From Cryptosporangium minutisporangium (lineage in GTDB: Bacteria > Actinomycetota > Actinomycetes > Mycobacteriales > Cryptosporangiaceae): DNA of 64,000 nt. The notes under the pieces were generated by a model, which saw only the letters and a program-made list of their open reading frames with translations, was not told the DNA's origin and searched no databases. Positions 17,399-24,892 of the stretch are shown here, piece by piece. Each line of letters starts with the position of its first letter. Position 1 is the first letter of the stretch. The translations under genes were made by a program, and so were the position numbers. The DNA lies in the NCBI RefSeq assembly GCF_039536245.1, contig NZ_BAAAYN010000035.1:62001-126000 (forward strand), written 5' to 3'.

Positions 17399-17849
17399 CC
17401 TTGCGGACCAGCGGAGCCAGCGACGGCACCTCGATCACGACGACGCCGGCCGCGCGGAGTCGTTCGGCACCGTCGCAGTCGACGAAGATCTCCGGCTCCC
17501 GCCAGGCGAACACCACCCGCCGCAGGCCCGAAGCGAGGATCAGCTCGGTGCAGGTGCGGGAGCGGGACGCCCGGGCCGAGCACGGCTCCAACGAGCTGTA
17601 GATCGTCGCGGTCGTCAGCCGCGTCTCGCTGCCCGCGCGGGCCAGAGCCGACTCCTCGGCGTGCTCGTGCGGGTCGTCCCGGCGCGACCAGCCGTCCGCG
17701 ACGACCGTGTTTCCAGCGCTACCCCCGTCGACGATCAGGGCCCCGACCGAGAACGCGGTCGTCGAGGGCGGGCAGCGGCGGGACAGCTCGATCGCCTGTC
17801 GCAGCCAGTGCAGGTCCGCCTCGGTGACCTCGCCGGGGTCGACGTCCAT
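17367..17849 (-). CDS. RibD-like cytidine/deoxycytidylate deaminase-fold protein
   Basis: A 160-aa zinc deaminase-fold protein with HAEESAL (zinc His and catalytic Glu) and SLEPCSARASRSRTC (two zinc Cys). The spacing resembles the deaminase half of RibD (diaminohydroxyphosphoribosylaminopyrimidine deaminase). The reductase half is a separate gene immediately upstream, with a 1-base TGATG overlap at 17849. A riboflavin-type pyrimidine pathway step is the best guess; a nucleoside deaminase in antibiotic or cofactor metabolism is the alternative. Confidence 0.85.
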   Translation of the reverse strand: MDVDPGEVTEADLHWLRQAIELSRRCPPSTTAFSVGALIVDGGSAGNTVVADGWSRRDDPHEHAEESALARAGSETRLTTATIYSSLEPCSARASRSRTCTELILASGLRRVVFAWREPEIFVDCDGAERLRAAGVVVIEVPSLAPLVRKVNAHLASCRG

Positions 17850-18460
17850 CAGGTGTGCCCCAGGAGGTAGCGGAGCAGCACGACGTCACCGATCGGACGT
17901 GTCTCGGCAAGCTGCATCCGCCGGCCGGGTCCGTGCGGGTACGTCCCGGGGCCGGCGAATCGGGGCGCGGCGGGGTCGCCGACGAAGAACGGCGCGACGA
18001 CGAGGTGTAGCTCGTCCACGAGCCCGGCGGTGAGGAACTGGGCCTGGACGCTGCCACCGCCCTCGACCAGGAGCCGCCGCACACCCCGTCCGGCCAGGCT
18101 CGTCAGCACCTCCAGCGGCTCACCCCGCTGGACGACGGTCTCGGCGCCCGGCCCGAACACCGCGGATGCCGGGTCCAGACGCCCGCTGCGGCTGAGCACG
18201 ACCCGGAGCGGAGACGCGGTCTCGCCCCGCGCCTCCCGGGCCGCCCGGCGGAGCTCGGAGCGCACCAGCAGCCGCGGATTGTCCCGCCGGACCGTCTCGG
18301 CGCCGACCAGGATCGCGTCGCAGCCCGCCCGGACCTCGTCGACACGGTCGAAGTCGTCGTCGTTGGAGAGCAGGAGCCGGTTCGGGGTCGCGTCGTCGAG
18401 GTAACCGTCGACCGAGACCGCCGCCGAGACGACGACGTGAGGCCGGGCGCCGTCGGTCAC
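17849..18460 (-). CDS. RibD C-terminal-type pyrimidine reductase
   Basis: A 203-aa dihydrofolate-reductase-fold protein of the RibD_C family: VVVSAAVSVDGYLDD at the start, CDAILVGAETVRRDNP, and RLLVEGGGSVQAQFL (NADPH-binding GGG). It would reduce the ribose of a pyrimidine nucleotide as in riboflavin synthesis. GTG 18460 overlaps the crotonase stop as GTGA, which rejects the longer frame. It is coupled to the deaminase gene downstream, so the two halves of a bifunctional RibD are separate genes here, in reversed order. Confidence 0.88.
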   Translation of the reverse strand: MTDGARPHVVVSAAVSVDGYLDDATPNRLLLSNDDDFDRVDEVRAGCDAILVGAETVRRDNPRLLVRSELRRAAREARGETASPLRVVLSRSGRLDPASAVFGPGAETVVQRGEPLEVLTSLAGRGVRRLLVEGGGSVQAQFLTAGLVDELHLVVAPFFVGDPAAPRFAGPGTYPHGPGRRMQLAETRPIGDVVLLRYLLGHT

Positions 18461-19233
18461 GGGAGCATCGGGTCGGCGGTGGGTTTCCAGGGGAAGTTCG
18501 GTGCCCGGCGCTCGGTGAACGCGGCCACGCCCTCGGCCAGCTCGTCGCGACCGGCCTCCTCCCACCGCCGCTGGCGCTCGGCCGTCGGTTCACCGGCGAG
18601 CGCGGCGCCGATCAGCTCCTTCGCCGCGTGCTGGGTGAGCTGCGACCGGCTGACCAGGGTCCGCGCCAGCTCGGCGACGCGGGCGTCCAGTTCGCCGGCC
18701 GGCACCAGCTCGTCGATCAGACCGACCCGCAGCGCCCGCTCGGCGTCGATGAAGTCGCCGGTGTAGAGCAGGAACTTCGCCGTCGCCGGGCCGACCAGGT
18801 CGACCAGGCGGGCGGTGGTCGCAGCCGGATAGACCACGCCGATCTTCGAGGGCGTAATGCCGAACCGGGCACCTTCCTCGGCGATGCGCAGGTCACAGGC
18901 GACCGAGAGCTGGCAGCCGCCACCGACGCACCAGCCCCGGATCGCCGCGACGACCGGCTTCGGGAACGCCACGAGCGCGTCCTCGGCGAGCACCGCCGGC
19001 GCCCGTACCCCGGGCACCATCCCGGTGAGCGTCGAGATGTCCGCACCGGCGGAGAACGCGTCACCGGCGCCGGTGAAGACCACCACCCGGACGTCCGGGT
19101 CCGCAGCGAGACGCTCCAGCAACGGCGGGAGCGCGTCCCACATGTCGGTGGTCATCGCGTTCCGTTTGGCCGGATTGTCAAGTACGACGGTGGCCACGCC
19201 GTCGTCGATCGCACAGGTCACGCGCCCCGTCAC
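18457..19233 (-). CDS. Enoyl-CoA hydratase/isomerase family protein
   Basis: A ~258-aa crotonase-fold enzyme: NPAKRNAM, oxyanion-hole segment GDAFSAGADIS, and IRGWCVGGGCQLSVACDLRIA. The usual catalytic Glu positions read RFGITPSKIGVVYP, unlike the GxxxLG(x)xPE of true hydratases, so the reaction is uncertain. GGGAGGT at 19239-19245 lies 5 bases before GTG 19233, the chosen start; a GTG at 19266 would be longer. First gene of the crotonase-reductase-deaminase set. Confidence 0.9.
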   Translation of the reverse strand: MTGRVTCAIDDGVATVVLDNPAKRNAMTTDMWDALPPLLERLAADPDVRVVVFTGAGDAFSAGADISTLTGMVPGVRAPAVLAEDALVAFPKPVVAAIRGWCVGGGCQLSVACDLRIAEEGARFGITPSKIGVVYPAATTARLVDLVGPATAKFLLYTGDFIDAERALRVGLIDELVPAGELDARVAELARTLVSRSQLTQHAAKELIGAALAGEPTAERQRRWEEAGRDELAEGVAAFTERRAPNFPWKPTADPMLP

Positions 19234-19286
19234 CACATACCTCCCGAAAAGCTGGGCCGAGTCCACGGATAGCCGGGCCCAACTGA

Positions 19287-19757
19287 TCAGCAGACGATAG
19301 TGCCGGTACCCCCGAGAACTCTGTGAGCCAGCTCGCGGAGCTGCGCGCGCTCCGCGTCGTCGAGCGCGGCGAGCAGTTCGTCCTCGGCCCTGGCGATCGC
19401 GTCCCGGCCGGCGTCGAGAGCCTGCCGACCGGCGTCGGTCAGCGCGACGACGTACCGGCGGCGGTCGGCCGGGTCGCGCCGACGCTCGGCCAGCCCCAGC
19501 CGTTCGAAGTCGTCGACGAGCGCGACCATCGTCGTTCGGTCGACGCCGCAGCGGAGCGAGAGCTGCTGCTGGGAGAGCGGTTCGGCGGCGGCCAGCTCGA
19601 GTACGCGCAGGTGTTTGGCGGTGAGGCCCAGAGGGGCGAGCACTTGGTCCCCGCGTGCCAACGCGACCTTGCCGAGCTCGGCGAGCACGAACCCGACCCC
19701 GTCTCCGAGGGCGCGGGGAGGGTCGGCGGGCGGAACGGTGTCCGACGGGGCGTGCAT
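19287..19757 (-). CDS. MarR family regulator
   Basis: A 156-aa MarR-type winged-helix regulator: helix LGLTAKHLRVLELAAAEPL, recognition helix around QQQLSLRCGVDRTTMVALVD, and the wing DPADRRRYVVALTDAGR. MarR proteins are dimeric repressors released by phenolic or other ligands. It diverges from the SDR gene, and a near-perfect inverted repeat lies in the 77-base gap, so it probably controls both. Confidence 0.93.
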   Translation of the reverse strand: MHAPSDTVPPADPPRALGDGVGFVLAELGKVALARGDQVLAPLGLTAKHLRVLELAAAEPLSQQQLSLRCGVDRTTMVALVDDFERLGLAERRRDPADRRRYVVALTDAGRQALDAGRDAIARAEDELLAALDDAERAQLRELAHRVLGGTGTIVC

Positions 19758-19800
19758 CCCCTCACTCTACGGGCGCACCCCTTGCGCCTCTCCGCTACGC

Positions 19801-19825
19801 TGATCATCAGTCAAACTGACGATCA
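19801..19825. promoter_or_regulatory. Probable MarR operator
   Basis: Arms TGATCATCAGT and ACTGACGATCA match in 10 of 11 positions around a CAA spacer. The site lies between the divergent marR and SDR genes and ends just before the SDR ribosome binding site (AGGAGAAGCG). Occupancy there would block SDR transcription or initiation. Confidence 0.7.
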
Positions 19826-19834
19826 GGAGAAGCG

Positions 19835-20563
19835 ATGGACTGCCGAGGCTCGACTGCACTGATCACCGGCGCCTCCAGCGGACTGGGCGCGGCGTTCGCC
19901 GAGGCACTCGCCGCCCGCGGAGCCGGCGTCGTCCTGGTGGCTCGCTCCACCGGGGCGCTGGAGGCCCTCGCCGAGCGGCTACGCGCGGCCCACGGCGTCC
20001 GCACCGACGTCGTCACCCAGGACCTGACCACCCCGGACGCGGCCGAAGCCGTCCGAGCCGAGACCGACCGTCGCGGCCTGACGATCGACGTACTGGTCAA
20101 CAACGCGGGATTCGGTAGCGCCGGCCGGTTCGACCGGATGGATCCCGAGCGCGCGCAGCGGGAGATCCTGCTGGACGTCAACGCGGTGGTCGGCCTCACC
20201 CACGCCTACCTGCCCGGAATGGTGGAGCGGCGGAACGGCGCGGTCCTGAACGTCGCGTCGATCGCGGCCTTCCAGCCGACGCCGTACATGTCGATCTACG
20301 GAGCCGCCAAGGCATTCGTGCTGTCGTTCGGCAACGCACTGTGGCAGGAGTACCGGAGCCTCGGGGTGCGGGTGACCACGCTCGCGCCCGGGCCGGTCGC
20401 GACGAACTTCTTCGAGGTGGTGGGGACGGAGGCGGTGATGGTCGGCTCCCCGCTACCGGCAGAGGTGGTCGTCGACGCGGCGCTGCGTGGGCTCGACCAC
20501 AACCGGCCCGTCGTGGTGCCCCCGGTCGGCGGAACGCATCTCTGCAGCTCGTCAACCGGCTGA
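19835..20563 (+). CDS. Short-chain dehydrogenase, frameshifted before its C-terminus
   Basis: A classical SDR: TGASSGLG cofactor motif, NNAG, catalytic Ser in NVASIAAF and YGAAK (Tyr/Lys). The frame reads well to about residue 227 (NRPVVVP), then ends in a short unrelated tail at 20561-20563. The expected C-terminus (GRRNASLQLVNRLTPLRL) continues in another frame from the C5 run at 20519-20523 to TAA 20662-20664. Either a real disruption (two extra or one missing C) or a sequencing error. Probably an oxidoreductase controlled by the adjacent MarR. Confidence 0.85.
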   Translation: MDCRGSTALITGASSGLGAAFAEALAARGAGVVLVARSTGALEALAERLRAAHGVRTDVVTQDLTTPDAAEAVRAETDRRGLTIDVLVNNAGFGSAGRFDRMDPERAQREILLDVNAVVGLTHAYLPGMVERRNGAVLNVASIAAFQPTPYMSIYGAAKAFVLSFGNALWQEYRSLGVRVTTLAPGPVATNFFEVVGTEAVMVGSPLPAEVVVDAALRGLDHNRPVVVPPVGGTHLCSSSTG

Positions 20564-20664
20564 CTCCGCTTCGGCTGGTGCTCGCGATCGGGGCGCGCAT
20601 GCTGCGGGCGGTGGACTCCGCGGGAGCGGCAGACACGGTGCCGAGCGTCGCAAAAACGGCGTAA
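20524..20664 (+). other. Out-of-frame C-terminal part of the SDR
   Basis: Read in the shifted frame, this encodes a segment (GRRNASLQLVNRLTPLRL, then RMLRAV) that matches the usual C-terminal helix region of SDRs of this type. It has no start of its own. Restoring the frame at 20519-20523 would give a protein of about 275 residues. Confidence 0.75.
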
Positions 20665-20949
20665 CCGCTCAAGGCGGGTGGGTTGCCGCCGACGTGCATG
20701 CTGTGCTGGTGGAATCGCCGAACCGCCGGACGGATGAGTCCGTGTCACCTGTTGGGTGCCGAACAGGTGCCGATGCGGAGCAGTTGCCGCTGAGGCTCGG
20801 CGAAGCAACCAGGTGCGCGGTAGCCTCGTGAACAGCGCGTGACCCACCAGGGAACGCGCGGCGGAGCGGCCGCGTTGTAGCAAGCAGATGTTGTTCGACC
20901 GGGCGATTCGTCATCGCCTGCCCCGTCCCGACTCGCCCGAGGATCATCG

Positions 20950-21093
20950 ATGGACCCAGTGACACCCTTCGCGATCGCTGTGATGACTCTTGCTGGCGGC
21001 GCCTTCGTACTCACGTGGGCAACGGAGAAGACGCGGCGGGCGACTCGTCCGGTTCGCGTCCGGGCCCAGCGTCGCCGCCCAACCGACCGCTGA
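20950..21093 (+). CDS. Small single-pass membrane protein, 47 aa
   Basis: ATG 20950 is preceded by CGAGGAT at a suitable distance. The peptide has one hydrophobic segment (FAIAVMTLAGGAFVLTW, residues 7-23) followed by a strongly basic tail (Arg-rich, ending DR), the pattern of a small bitopic membrane protein with its basic tail inside. A perfect hairpin lies 22 bases after the stop. No family recognised. The 285 bases upstream (20665-20949) show no other gene. Confidence 0.5.
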   Translation: MDPVTPFAIAVMTLAGGAFVLTWATEKTRRATRPVRVRAQRRRPTDR

Positions 21094-21115
21094 CAGCGAC
21101 ACACCGACTACCCCC

Positions 21116-21151
21116 GAACGGCGGGCGACCTCCAACGGTCGCCCGCCGTTC
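21116..21151 (+). terminator. Strong hairpin after the 47-aa gene
   Basis: Perfect 15-bp inverted repeat GAACGGCGGGCGACC / GGTCGCCCGCCGTTC with a 6-base loop. It is placed as a rho-independent-like stop, without a U-tract. Confidence 0.75.
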
Positions 21152-21360
21152 GCGTGCTGCGAACGGCCGCGAGGGGGACACCCCGTGACGGGGGCCCGGT
21201 TTTCGGGAAACCGCCCCTGAGGCGGGCCCGGATTCCTCCGGTGGTGGCAGCGCCTCGGGAGCGGGGTGCCTGTCGGGTGGCAGGGGCGAGGCCGCTGGGT
21301 GGGTTTCGTCGGTACGACACCGGTGTGGGGTTAGGCCCGGGATCGCATGCTGGGGGCCGG

Positions 21361-21640
21361 GGGGTGGTTGTCGCCGTTTCCGGGTGCTGCGGAGATGGTG
21401 GTCGCGCTTCCCGTGCCATGGTGCGGAAGACCCGACAACCACTGTGTGCGCTACCCGGAATGCGCGACAACCACCCCGCATTTCGCCGGAATTCGCGACA
21501 ACCACCCCGCGCGCCGCCCGGAAAGCGCGACAACCATCTGCGGGGCCACCCGGCGACCAACTCAACCGAGCAGCCGGTCACTCCCGTTGCCACGGCCGTT
21601 TGACGATGGGGCGGCCCGGGAGGGCGGCTTCGAGAAAACG
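21361..21640 (-). repeat. Dispersed repeat element, copy A (32-bp period, flips at CCATGG)
   Basis: TGGTTGT/TGGTGGT cores lie at 21365 and 21396 on the plus strand. After a CCATGG centre (21416-21421) the cores become ACAACCA at 21435, 21467, 21498 and 21530, giving spacings of 31, 32, 31 and 32. The innermost cores are symmetrical about the centre. Reverse-complemented, the element matches copy B (55541-55812) throughout, including a ~100-bp flank with TTTTC...CCATCGT. It fills the gap between the 47-aa gene and the response regulator. No coding potential is supported. Confidence 0.9.
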
Positions 21641-21660
21641 GGCCGCGCGGCGCGGGAGGT

Positions 21661-22305
21661 TCAGAGCGACTGGTAGGTGAAAACGACTAGTTGCGCTCGG
21701 TCGCGGGCGTTGAGCTTCACCATGGCCCGTCCGACGTGGGTCCGGACCGTCGCCGGGCTGATCACCAGCCGATCGGCGATCTCGTCGTTCGACAGGCCGT
21801 CCGCCACCAGCGCGGCAATTTCCTGCTCCCGATCGGTCAGGCTCGTCCACTGCGGGTGCGGCCGGGACGTCCGGGTGGGCCGATCCACGAACGTCTTGAC
21901 CACCCGGCGGGTCACCGACGGCGAGAGCAGCGCCCCACCAGTGAGGACCTGCCGAATCGCGTCCAGCAGCTCGGCCGGGCGGGTGTCCTTGAGCAGAAAA
22001 CCGGACGCACCGACGCGTAAAGCGTCGAAGATGTACTCGTCGATCTCGAACGTCGTCAACACCACGATCCGGGTGTCGGCGGTCTCCGGCGCGGCGACGA
22101 TCCGCCGGGTGGCCTCGATCCCGTCGATACCCGGCATCCGGACGTCCATCAGGATCACGTCCGGACGGGTTCGGGTGGCCGCCGCGACCGCGGCGAGCCC
22201 GTCGGCGACGTCGTCGACGACCTCCATGTCGGGCTCGTTCTCCAGCAGCGCGCGCAGCCCCAGGCGCACCAGCGCTTGGTCGTCGGCGATCAGGACCCGG
22301 ATCAC
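21661..22305 (-). CDS. NarL/FixJ response regulator
   Basis: A 214-aa regulator: acidic DD in VLIADDQALV, phospho-Asp in DVILMDVRMPG, TT and K in VVLTTF and GFLLKDT, then a LuxR HTH (LTDREQEIAALVADGLSNDE). GTG 22305 overlaps the kinase stop as GTGA, which rejects the very long upstream frame. It forms a two-component pair with the kinase just upstream. A likely target is the divergent ABC exporter promoter with its TGACGTA palindrome. Confidence 0.94.
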   Translation of the reverse strand: MIRVLIADDQALVRLGLRALLENEPDMEVVDDVADGLAAVAAATRTRPDVILMDVRMPGIDGIEATRRIVAAPETADTRIVVLTTFEIDEYIFDALRVGASGFLLKDTRPAELLDAIRQVLTGGALLSPSVTRRVVKTFVDRPTRTSRPHPQWTSLTDREQEIAALVADGLSNDEIADRLVISPATVRTHVGRAMVKLNARDRAQLVVFTYQSL

Positions 22306-23438
22306 CGTGCTGACCGGGTCTCGGGCGCCGGGATGTCGGCCGCGACCCGGAACCCGTGGGCGGCCGGTGCGGCCTCGAACGATCCGCCCAGCGCCGTCAC
22401 CCGCTCCCGCATCCCGGCGATCCCGTGCCCCTCGGCGCCGTGCCGGCGGGCGAGTTCGGTGCCGCCGGCGCCGGTGTCCGTCACCTCGACCCGCACCGCT
22501 TCCGCACCGTAGTCGACCCGGACCGTCGCGGTGGCCGGACCGGCGTGCCGCAGGACGTTCGTCAGTGCCTCCTGCACCACGCGGTAGGCGGCCAGATCCG
22601 CACCCGGGGGCAGCGGACGGACGGCGCCGGTCACCACGGTGTGCACGGGCGTGCCGCTGGCGGTGATCCGCTCGGCGAGGGCGCCCAGCCGGGCCAGCCC
22701 GGCGGTGGGTACCCGCTCGGTGTTGTCCCGCAGGACCGCCAGCGTCGCCCGCAACTCGTCCAGCGCCTCCCGGCTGGTCTCGCTGATCGCGGTGAGCGCG
22801 GTCTCTGCCTGCTCCGGCTTGGTCGGTAGCAGGTGCAGTGCGATGTCGGCTTGCATCGTGATCGCCGCGAGGCCGTGCCCGACGACGTCGTGCACCTCCT
22901 GGGCGACCCGGAGCCGCTCGTCGTCGGCCGCGCGCCGGGCCTCGGCCGCCCGTTCCCGCACCGCCGCCCGGCGGTTGAGCCGCACCACGGTCCCGATCGC
23001 GAACGGCACGACGATCCACGCCGAGCCGGGCACCAGCCCGACCAGTGCCGGCAGCGTGCCGAGCGAGAACACCAGGTGGGCGAGCAGTACGACGAGGGCG
23101 GCACCGGCGGCCAGCACCGCACGCCGGACCGGCCAGACCAGCACCAGGCTGTACACCGCGACCGCCACCGCCCCCAGCACCGGCCCGTACGGGTAACCCA
23201 CGATCAGGTACGCGGAGACCGCGGTGGTGGCGACCGCGAGCGTCAGCAGCGGGTAGCGACGCCGCACGACCAGCGCCGAGCAGGCCACCACGATCAGGAC
23301 GTAAGCCAGGGCGTCGACCCGGGTCGAGTCGGGTTGGACGAGGACGATCGGGTCGACCGTCACCGCGCTGAGGGCCGCGAGGACGGCCGCGAGCGCGGCG
23401 TCGGCCAGGATCGTGCGCCACCTCATCGCCGGGCTCAC
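22302..23438 (-). CDS. NarL-family sensor histidine kinase
   Basis: A 378-aa kinase with about five N-terminal TM helices (residues 10-160), HisKA_3 with VAQEVHDVVGHGLAAITMQA (His in EVHD), and a HATPase ending GHGIAGMRERV. Start GTG 23438 or ATG 23426. Partner of the overlapping response regulator; probably senses an envelope signal linked to the ABC exporter encoded divergently. Confidence 0.93.
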   Translation of the reverse strand: MSPAMRWRTILADAALAAVLAALSAVTVDPIVLVQPDSTRVDALAYVLIVVACSALVVRRRYPLLTLAVATTAVSAYLIVGYPYGPVLGAVAVAVYSLVLVWPVRRAVLAAGAALVVLLAHLVFSLGTLPALVGLVPGSAWIVVPFAIGTVVRLNRRAAVRERAAEARRAADDERLRVAQEVHDVVGHGLAAITMQADIALHLLPTKPEQAETALTAISETSREALDELRATLAVLRDNTERVPTAGLARLGALAERITASGTPVHTVVTGAVRPLPPGADLAAYRVVQEALTNVLRHAGPATATVRVDYGAEAVRVEVTDTGAGGTELARRHGAEGHGIAGMRERVTALGGSFEAAPAAHGFRVAADIPAPETRSAR

Positions 23439-23468
23439 CGTCCGGCCCCGCTCGCTCCCATGCCGGGC

Positions 23469-24002
23469 TCAGCTCCCCACCGGGCGAGGTTCGGTCCGCG
23501 GCGCGCTGCGACGGCCGGTGGCCACCGCACGGCGGCCGCGGGCAGTGCGGTCCCAGGGCTTCGCGACGCTCAGCACGGTCGTGAGCAGCAGCAGCGAACA
23601 GGCCACCGAGGGCGCGACGACCATGTTGATCTGCTCGTCCCGAGGCAGCTCGGCACCGAGCTCGGCCGCGGTCCGCAACCCGGGTGCCAGCAGGAACAGC
23701 ACCAGGACGGTCATGCCTGCGGTCACCACGAGTTTCACCGTCACCCACCAGTACCGGATCAGCCCCCACTTCGTGCCGAGACCGCACAGGATGCCGGTGA
23801 CCAGCGCCGCGACCGCCAACGGGGTGATCAGCACGGTACCGATCAGCCCGGCGACCGGGTAGACGACGTCCGGGCCGCCGGCGGCCCCGGTGAGCCCGGC
23901 GACGCCGAGGACGACGAGGACCGCGTCCGCGCCCAGCCAGCCGACCGAGCTCGCGACGTGGGTGATCAGCGCGATCTTTCGCCAGCGTGGTGTGAGTTTC
24001 AT
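23469..24002 (-). CDS. DUF2269-like integral membrane protein
   Basis: A 177-aa protein with four hydrophobic helices and conserved polar residues in them (THVASSVGWLGAD, then WWVTVKLVVT). This resembles the DUF2269 / copper-resistance-D-like membrane family in which a His in the first helix is conserved. The C-terminus is a basic tail. It precedes the kinase gene by 30 bases, so it is probably in the same operon. Substrate unknown. Confidence 0.8.
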   Translation of the reverse strand: MKLTPRWRKIALITHVASSVGWLGADAVLVVLGVAGLTGAAGGPDVVYPVAGLIGTVLITPLAVAALVTGILCGLGTKWGLIRYWWVTVKLVVTAGMTVLVLFLLAPGLRTAAELGAELPRDEQINMVVAPSVACSLLLLTTVLSVAKPWDRTARGRRAVATGRRSAPRTEPRPVGS

Positions 24003-24069
24003 GGCTCGATCGTCGGCTGCGGTGCGCCGGAAAGCGTCCGCCGACGAACCGGTCCTCAGCTGCCCTCCC

Positions 24070-24107
24070 TGACGTAGGCACCGGCCCCGCGTACGTCAGC
24101 TGACGTA
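24070..24107. promoter_or_regulatory. Operator with three TGACGTA boxes
   Basis: TACGTCAGCTGACGTA at 24092-24107 is a perfect 16-bp palindrome. A third TGACGTA lies at 24070-24076, 22 bases from the palindrome's left half. The site is in the divergent gap between the DUF2269/kinase/regulator operon and the ABC exporter, as expected for the local response regulator. Confidence 0.75.
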
Positions 24108-24190
24108 GGCCGAGTCCCGCAGCAGCGCGGACGACCGCACCCCTCTCCCCCGGCCAGCCTGAGGCGACACCGATACGAGAGGCAACCACC

Positions 24191-24892
24191 ATGACGACCG
24201 ATGCGGCGGCTCGCGCAGTAGCGGCCCGCAAGATCTACGGCCGCGGTGAGACCGCCGTGACCGCTTTGGACGACGTGACGATCGGATTCCCCCGCGGCCG
24301 CTTCACGGCGATCATGGGCCCGTCCGGGTCCGGCAAGTCGACGCTGATGCACTGCGCGGCCGGCCTCGACCCGCTGACCTCCGGTCAGGTCTACCTCGGG
24401 GACACCGAGCTCTCCACGCTCTCGGACACCGCGCTGACGAAGCTCCGGCGGGAGCGGGTGGGCTTCGTCTTCCAATCGTTCAACCTGCTGCCGACGCTGA
24501 CCGCGGCGGAGAACATCACGCTGCCGCTGGCGCTCGCCGGCGTGGAGCCAGACCGCGACTGGATCGAGCTGGTCACCGCCACGGTGGGCCTCGACGATCG
24601 GCTCGGGCACCGCCCGGCCGAGCTCTCCGGCGGGCAGCAGCAGCGAGTCGCGGTGGCGCGGGCGCTGGCCACCCGGCCGGACGTCGTCTTCGCGGACGAA
24701 CCGACCGGCAACCTCGACTCGGCCGCCAGCGCCGAACTGCTCGGCTTCCTGCGCCACGCGGTCGACGCGTTCGGCCAGACCGTGGTGATGGTGACGCACG
24801 ACCCGGCCGCGGCCGAGTATGCGGACGCCGTGGTGCGGCTCGCCGACGGCCGGGTGGCCGAGCAGCGCGAAACGTCAGGTGCGCGGCGATGA
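24191..24892 (+). CDS. ABC transporter ATP-binding protein (MacB/LolD type)
   Basis: A 233-aa ATPase: Walker A GPSGSGKS, Q-loop VGFVFQSFNLLPTLTA, signature LSGGQQQR, Walker B VVFADEPTGNLDS, H-loop VTHDPAAAE. The GFVFQSFNLLP and EPTGNLDS forms are typical of MacB/LolD/FtsE-type ATPases that drive mechanotransmission rather than channel transport. It overlaps the FtsX-like permease by ATGA (24889-24892). Confidence 0.95.
   Translation: MTTDAAARAVAARKIYGRGETAVTALDDVTIGFPRGRFTAIMGPSGSGKSTLMHCAAGLDPLTSGQVYLGDTELSTLSDTALTKLRRERVGFVFQSFNLLPTLTAAENITLPLALAGVEPDRDWIELVTATVGLDDRLGHRPAELSGGQQQRVAVARALATRPDVVFADEPTGNLDSAASAELLGFLRHAVDAFGQTVVMVTHDPAAAEYADAVVRLADGRVAEQRETSGARR

Noticed and set aside
21361-21640. 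CRISPR array
   Set aside because: The period is ~32 bp but only ~7-12 bases are conserved per unit, units are contiguous without unique spacers, they reverse orientation mid-array, and no cas genes are present.
21661-24231. 856-codon minus-strand ORF reading through the response regulator and kinase
   Set aside because: Only its last 214 codons are a real gene; the rest is an Arg/Gly-rich shadow of the kinase.
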